8,874 nt of DNA, from positions 1 through 8,874 of the forward strand of contig DUKC01000178.1 of NCBI GenBank assembly GCA_013329495.1, read 5' to 3'. This document shows, piece by piece, positions 1 through 6,700 of this stretch. The position numbers and the translations under genes were made by a program. The notes under the pieces were generated by a model, which was given only the letters and a program-made list of their open reading frames with translations, was not told the DNA's origin and searched no databases. The DNA is from Thermoplasmata archaeon (lineage in GTDB: Archaea > Thermoplasmatota > E2 > UBA9212). Position 1 is the stretch's first letter, and each line of letters begins with the position of its first letter.

Positions 1-751
1 CAGCTCTTCAGCAAGGAGAAAAATTAAACTGAGTGAAAAATTTGGATATTTCGTCGGGTTTGCTTTGGCTGAAGATTTCTTGAGCTATGACCTCAAAAGC
101 ACCAGAACCATCACGCTGAGCCAAAAAGATAAGGCGCCCCTCTTGAAAGCGAATGAGGGATTGATAGAAAATGGAATGTCCGGATGCCTGTTTAAAGGAA
201 AGGATAAATTTGAGTTAAGAGCGAAGAACCCATTTCTTCGTTTCTTGTTTGATTCGGTTTTCAAAATAAAACCTGCATCAAGAAACAAGACTTTGCCGAT
301 ACATATTCTTGCATACAATAGGGAATTTGTAAAAGGCATAATCGCTGGGACTTTAGATGGAGATGGCTCAATAAATATCGCTAAAACCACCATTTCTTTA
401 AGGATTTCCTCGAGAACCCTGCTCGAGCAGCTGGCTCTGCTTATGCGTCTATCAGGATTCACTCCAAGAGATAGAAACACAGAGGGTCAGGGGAGCGTAA
501 GAGTTTATGAGGATAGAAAGATCTTCCAGAATTATCCACTCTATGGTCCATCCTTTAGGAAGGTCGAAGAAAGTCTCCCTTCGGTTTTGTACGACGGTGC
601 AGAGCTTTCAACCAAAGCCTGGCTTGATGAAGATGTTGATAATTGGCATCAGATAACTAATGTAGAGCTTGCAAATATCCCCGATGACTTTATTTATGAT
701 ATCACAACCGAGAGCGGGACCCTGCTCGTGAACGGCATGTGGAACCACAAC
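1..751 (+). mobile_element. Intein 1 (C-terminal part), LAGLIDADG type
   Basis: About 250 residues of an intein whose N-terminal splicing half lies before the window. The first DOD motif is at once visible (GYFVGFALAED, acidic Glu codon 71-73), followed by the second (IIAGTLDGDGS, Asp codon 362-364). The C-terminal splicing blocks follow: block F FIYDITTESG and block G LLVNGMWNHN. The terminal Asn is codon 749-751, and the +1 nucleophile is Cys (752-754) of NrdD CVGWDL. In the first motif the usual final Gly is replaced by Asp (AED instead of AEG), so endonuclease activity is less certain than for the other four. The splice junction is assigned with high confidence because the extein after it matches NrdD directly. 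Confidence 0.93.
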
Positions 752-3700
752 TGCGTGGGGTGGGATCTCCAAGACTTGCTTTTGCAAGGATTCAGGGGTG
801 TGAGAGGAAAGATAGAAAGCAAACCTGCATCGCACTTTGGGGTTGCGCTAATGCAGATAGTAAACTTCTTGTATACTCTCCAAGGGGAGGCAGCCGGAGC
901 TCAAGCCTTTTCAAACTTCGACACCCTGCTTGCACCTTTTGTAAGACACGATCACCTGGATTATGCCAGCATTAAACAAGAAATGCAGATGTTCCTGTTC
1001 AACATGAATGTGCCCACAAGAGTTGGGTTCCAATCTCTAGTGGGCCAGGAGACTGTGATTGTTAAATCTAAGGGGAAAGTAAGAGTGGCCAAGATAGGTG
1101 ATTTGATAGACCAGGAATTTGAGAGAAACATCCATAGAATTATTAACAATGGAAACAACTCTTTTGCTCTAAGGAATTACGATGACCACCAAGTTTTGGC
1201 TTTCGACAAGCAAGGCAGGGCAAAATGGAAAAATGCAAAGGCATTTATAAGGCACGGAGTTCCGAAGAACTCAGAATTTTTCGAGTTAAGAACGAGCAGA
1301 GGAAATGCAAAAGTTTCCAGGGCCCATTCCATGTTTAGGTCTAAGTCTTTTAACTCCTTTGACCCAGAACCTATTAGAGTAGAAAATCTGAAAACCAGCC
1401 ATCCTAACGGGAAAATAAAGGAAGAAAATCATCTGATCGCTTTGAGCAGAGTTCCAAGAATAGGTAATGGAAAAGAATTAGATGTTGCAAAACTCATAGA
1501 TGAAGTACCTCAACTCAAAGGGAAAGTTTTCGTCCAGCAGGACTCAAAAAGAATAGACAGAGTAAAGGAAAAGATTAGAGAAAGGTACCGTGAATTTACC
1601 CCGTTCTATCTGGAATTTGGCTTTTCCAACGGCAGGCGGATATGGAGAGATTTCAAAAGACACGGCGGGATTAGGTTTGATGTTTGGAGAAAATTTGGAG
1701 AGAATGAAAGAGACGCAGCTTTCTTCTTAAAGAACAGCAAAGTAAGAACCACGAGATTTTTGAACGGAAAGAACTTAGGAAACTTCGTCGAATTATTGGC
1801 ATGGTACCTTTCCGAGGGACACAATGATCCAAGCTCAGGGATGTATATTTCCCAAGCCAAGACCAAAGCAAACAAGATAAAGGGGCTTCTAAATAATTTA
1901 AATTTACCTTTCAATGAGGAAGTAACTCGGGGCTATTCCAAAAAGGGGAAAGGAAATCAGCTTTCAAAGATAAGGTGCAATGGGCTCCTAAGTTGGCTCA
2001 TAAGCTATGAAGCTGGAACTTATTCTACTGCCAAGAAAATACCCTACTTCATCTATCCCCTTTCTAAGAGATATCAAAAAGTTTTTGTAAAGGCACTCTT
2101 AGAAGGAGACGGAACCAACTACGAGAAGTACTATGATTTTGTGACTACCTCAAAGGAATTGAGTCTGGGGTTGAGCACCTTACTGGGGATGTTGGGCAAA
2201 GACTTTTCAGTTTATGAGAATAAAGCCAGAAAAGAAAATTGGAATGATCAATACACAGTCAGAATTTATAAATATGAAAAGCCTAACAAAGTTTGCCTGT
2301 GCGATTGCGAAGCGAGAATTTGCAGCTCTATAAAAGGATTCAGCTATGAAAACGAATGGGAATACGACATAAGTGTCGACTCAGATTTAGAGAACTTCGC
2401 AGGTGGGAGTGGTTTGATCGCTTTCCATAATTCACCTTTCACGAACCTGACTATGGACCTGGTGCCGCCGGCATATATGAGGGACCAGCCCGTGATGATA
2501 GGCGGCAAACCCCAACAAGACACGTATGGAGATTTTCAGGGGGAGATGAATCTCCTCAACAACGCTTTTGCTGAAGTTATGCAAGAAGGAGATTCCATGT
2601 CGAGACCTTTCAGCTTAGATTATGAATCTTTTTGTCCCATCAAAAACTCTGGAGAGACCAAACTCGTTAAACTAGGGGAGTTCATTGATAAGCAAATGGA
2701 AAATGGGAGGCCAACTCTTTTAAAGGAAAATAATTGCGAGGTGTTAGACACTAGGCATCTAGGTTTTAAATGCATTGGCTTGATGAATGGTAAGTTGACG
2801 TGGCAGAAAATAAATTATCTTGTTCGCCATCCAACCTCGGAAGTTTTAGACATAACCACCCAAGGAGGATTCAATACCAAGGCAACTCCTTCTCATTCTT
2901 TATTGGTCCTAAAAAATGGAAAAATTCAAGCCCAACCCGCAGCCGATTTGAGAGAAGGGGATTATCTTGTGCTGGCGAAAGCTTTGCCTATCGAAAGAGG
3001 GAAGGGACCAACTCTCGTTTCCCTCGCTCATAAATTTGTTGAGAAAGGAAAAGAAGAAAGTATTTACCTAAGCGGGGTTAAGAAAAGAGGTAAACCTTAC
3101 AAGGAAAAAAGAACCTGCCAGGGAAAGAAAAAGTATCAATACAAAGTGCCAGTTTTCCCCCTTGAAAGCATTGCTGGAGATTTGAGTGAATATGATCTTT
3201 CTGGTGCGGAATTAAATCTTGCCGGCTCTCAAGGGAAAATTCCAAACCATATTCCAATCAATGAAGAACTGGCTGAATTCTTGGGCTGGTACTGCGCTGA
3301 AGGTTCGGCAGAAAAGAAACCAAAGTATGGTGGAATAAGCTTGGGCCTCAATCTGAAGAAAGAAAAGGAGAAGGCCAAGCAAATAAAGGGATTAATCGAA
3401 AAAATCTTTAAAGTACCCGCGGTTCTGAGAGAGATCGAAAAGAGAAATCTTATCGAGGTTCGCACACATTCAAAATTGCTGAGGAGAATTATTTTTGAAA
3501 TATTTGAGGTAGGGAACGGGGAAAAGAGAAAGGTACCTAACATTGTTTTCGATTTTCCTGAAAATTTAAAGAAGAAATTCTTAACGGCTTACTTTAGAGG
3601 AGATGGCTGGATAACCCAGGATATAATAGCAAATACGATTTCCAAAAATCTATTTTATGGTATCTCTACCTTGCTAAAACAATTGGATATTCAGCACACT

Positions 3701-6700
3701 GTATCAGAATATGCGTATGGAACAAAGCCAAGGTATAGAATCCAAATCTGGAATAATTCGAATTTGAATTCAAAAGGCCCCCATTCAATCGGTAAGATTC
3801 CGATCAAGGAGAGTGGCTTAGAGAATCTAGCTCAACAAGTCTGCGAGAAAGAACCTCTTTATTACGACAGATTGGACCGCAGACATAAAAACACCAAACG
3901 CCGCTTCCTCTCAAAGTTTGGAATATCTAGTCAGACAACTACCAGTAAGGAAAAGGCTCTTAATTTAATGGAATACTGCCAGTCTTTTGGAATAGAAATT
4001 CTACCCACCCAGAAGCAGTTGGTAAATGGAGACCTAATCTATCTAAAAGTCAAACAAATAAAAACAACTCATCCTACCAGAGGAATGGTTTACGACTTCT
4101 CTACCGAAAGTGAAACCTTTGTTGCTAACCAATTTGTAGTGCACAACACCTTCCCAATTCCAACCTATAACATAACAAAAGATTTTGATTGGGAAGATGA
4201 GAATCTTGAGCCAGTATGGAAGATGACAGCAAAGTTTGGTACTCCTTATTTTTCCAATTTTATAAACAGTGACATGAAGCCAGAGGATGCAAGATCAATG
4301 TGCCCAATTGGAGGAAACGAAAAGGTTTTAATCAGATCGTCCAGAGGAAGAGGCCTTGAATATTCCACAATTAGAAACATTTGTGAGGGCAACTCTAAGC
4401 GGGACGAATATGAAATATACAGCGATGGGAAATTTGTAAAAGGAAGATTCAACAAATTTGAGAACCAAGAAATGCTAAATGTGTTTCTGGAGAATGGCCA
4501 CAAGATCGTAATGTCTACCGAGCATCTGAATTATGTGAGGAGAGGATCTGACTTCAAAACAGAGGAATTAATGGGGAAAGAATTGAAAGCAGGCATGTAT
4601 CTTCCATACTCGCTAAAAATTTACGAGGGAAAAGGTGGAAACGAAGAGTTAGGATATTTAGTTGGTGCTTATGCTGGAGATGGCTCTCTAGATGGAGATG
4701 CCGCTGTTGTTTTCTCATTAAACAAGGAACAAAAGAAATCCGTTGCCAAAAAAATTCAGGACATTGGTGAAAAATATTTCGGGGCAAATTCTACGATTAG
4801 TGAACATGGAAATACAAAACTCTTAACCTTGAAAGTTCATTCTAAGGCAGCTGTTGGACTATGCAGAGATTTTGTTGATGGCAGGGAACAAAATAAGCAT
4901 TATAAAGCAAAGGTGTTTGGTACATCTACCCAATTCAGAAAGGGAGTAATCGAAGGCCATTATGCAACAGATGGCGAGAACAGAAACCGGATTTACACTT
5001 CTTCTCCCGAGATGGTGGAGACGCTGAGCATGCTTGCTGCAACCCAAGGGACTACCACGAGCGTTTACAAAGACGACAGAGAGGGAAGACTGGGAGAAGC
5101 ACCGAATCATGCCGTTCTAGTATATCAACCAAATAGAGAAAAGTACGGCGAATGGTGGTTTAAACAAGATAGCAAGCTCTGGGTTAGAATTAAGTCTATA
5201 GAAAGAGCGGCAAACTCCACAGCCTATTGCTTCGAAGTTAAAGGCGGAGAACCTCTGTTCACAATTGGCACAACCGGCGTTTTAACCCATAATTGTCGTC
5301 TTCGTTTGGATAAGAGAGAGCTGAAAAAAAGAGGAGGAGGCCTTTTCGGCTCCAATCCAAAAACTGGTTCGGTCGGAGTAGTTACCATCAACATGCCAAG
5401 AATTGGCTACCTCGCAAAGGATGAGGATGATTTTCTAGAAAGGCTTGATAAGCTGATGCTCTTGGCCAAAGAAAGTCTGGAGATCAAAAGAGAGGTAATA
5501 GAGGGACTCACCCAATCTGGTTTGCATCCTTATTCGAAGTTCTACCTTTCAGATATAAAGAAAGGATTTGGAGAATACTGGAAGAATCATTTCTCTACCA
5601 TAGGCCTGATTGGAATGAACGATGCTTTGCTTAACCTGATGAACCTGAGCATGGGTGACCCAGAGGGAATCAAATTCGCTCTCAAAATTCTCGAGTTTAT
5701 GAGGGGAAGGCTAGCTGACTTTCAGGCAGAGACTGGGAATATCTATAATCTTGAGGCTACACCAGCAGAGGGAAGCTTAGCTCCACATGAAAAAGTCTTG
5801 ATTTGCCAAAGCGAGCCAAAGTTTGTAGAGATAGGCAAATTGGTCGACGAATACATGGAGAAAAATAAAGAGAAAATCGGGTTTATCAGGGGTAGTGAAT
5901 TTTTAAGGGTTCCAGAACATACAATTTCTACCTATGGTTTTAGTATAGATACCCAGAAAATTAAAAGCTATCCAGTGACTGCCCTGGTAAGGCATCCTGG
6001 AAAGTCTATGTATGAGGTATCTACTTTTCAAGGAAGGAAGATCGGAGTCACCGGTCTGCACAGTTTGTTTACCCTGAATTCCGATGGAGCACCCGAAAAG
6101 ATCCTAGTGAGTAAGCTTAAAAGAGGAGACGTGATTGGCATACCAAAAAAGATCGAAGTCGGGGTTACCAACGAGGAGCTTAACCTCCTTGAGTTATTCA
6201 AACATACAGAATTTAAAAATAGATTATATGGTATATTCTCTCCTAAATTCATAGAAAAAGTTTGTGCTAATCCAGATGTTAGAAAATGGAGCGAGCAAAA
6301 TCACAGGTGTAAGTGGAAAGATACCAAGTATAGCTGGAGGAAGCGAAAGATCCTTCCTTTAAAGCTGATCTATGATTTAAATATTAAAATAGATGACGAA
6401 ATTTTGAGATCAGCCCAGATATTTTATAGGCTCTCGAAAAATACCAAGCCTATCAAAGCTTTAATCCAACTCAATGAAGATCTAGGATTTGTAATAGGCA
6501 GCTTGCTTTCTGAAGGAGGGCTAAGTGAGAGAAGTGAATTCAGGGTTACTGGCAAAAGGTTCGTCGAGAAATATTTGGGGGCAACTGAAAGAACATTTGG
6601 TCCATCTACCGCTTACCTATCTTTCAGAGAAAGGAAAAGGCCCAGAAAGCCTATCTATACAGTGACTTTAAGCAAATTGGCAAGTCTTTGCGTTAAAGAG

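Noticed and set aside
65..67. TTG as the start codon of the long frame
   Set aside because: The frame is open from position 2, and the residues before TTG (GYFVGFA) belong to the first LAGLIDADG motif. The real start is upstream of the window.
4301..5293. Calling intein 4 a full class 3 (WCT) intein
   Set aside because: It has block F Cys and Thr before His-Asn, but the block B position two after His is Asn rather than Trp, and +1 is Cys instead of Ser or Thr.
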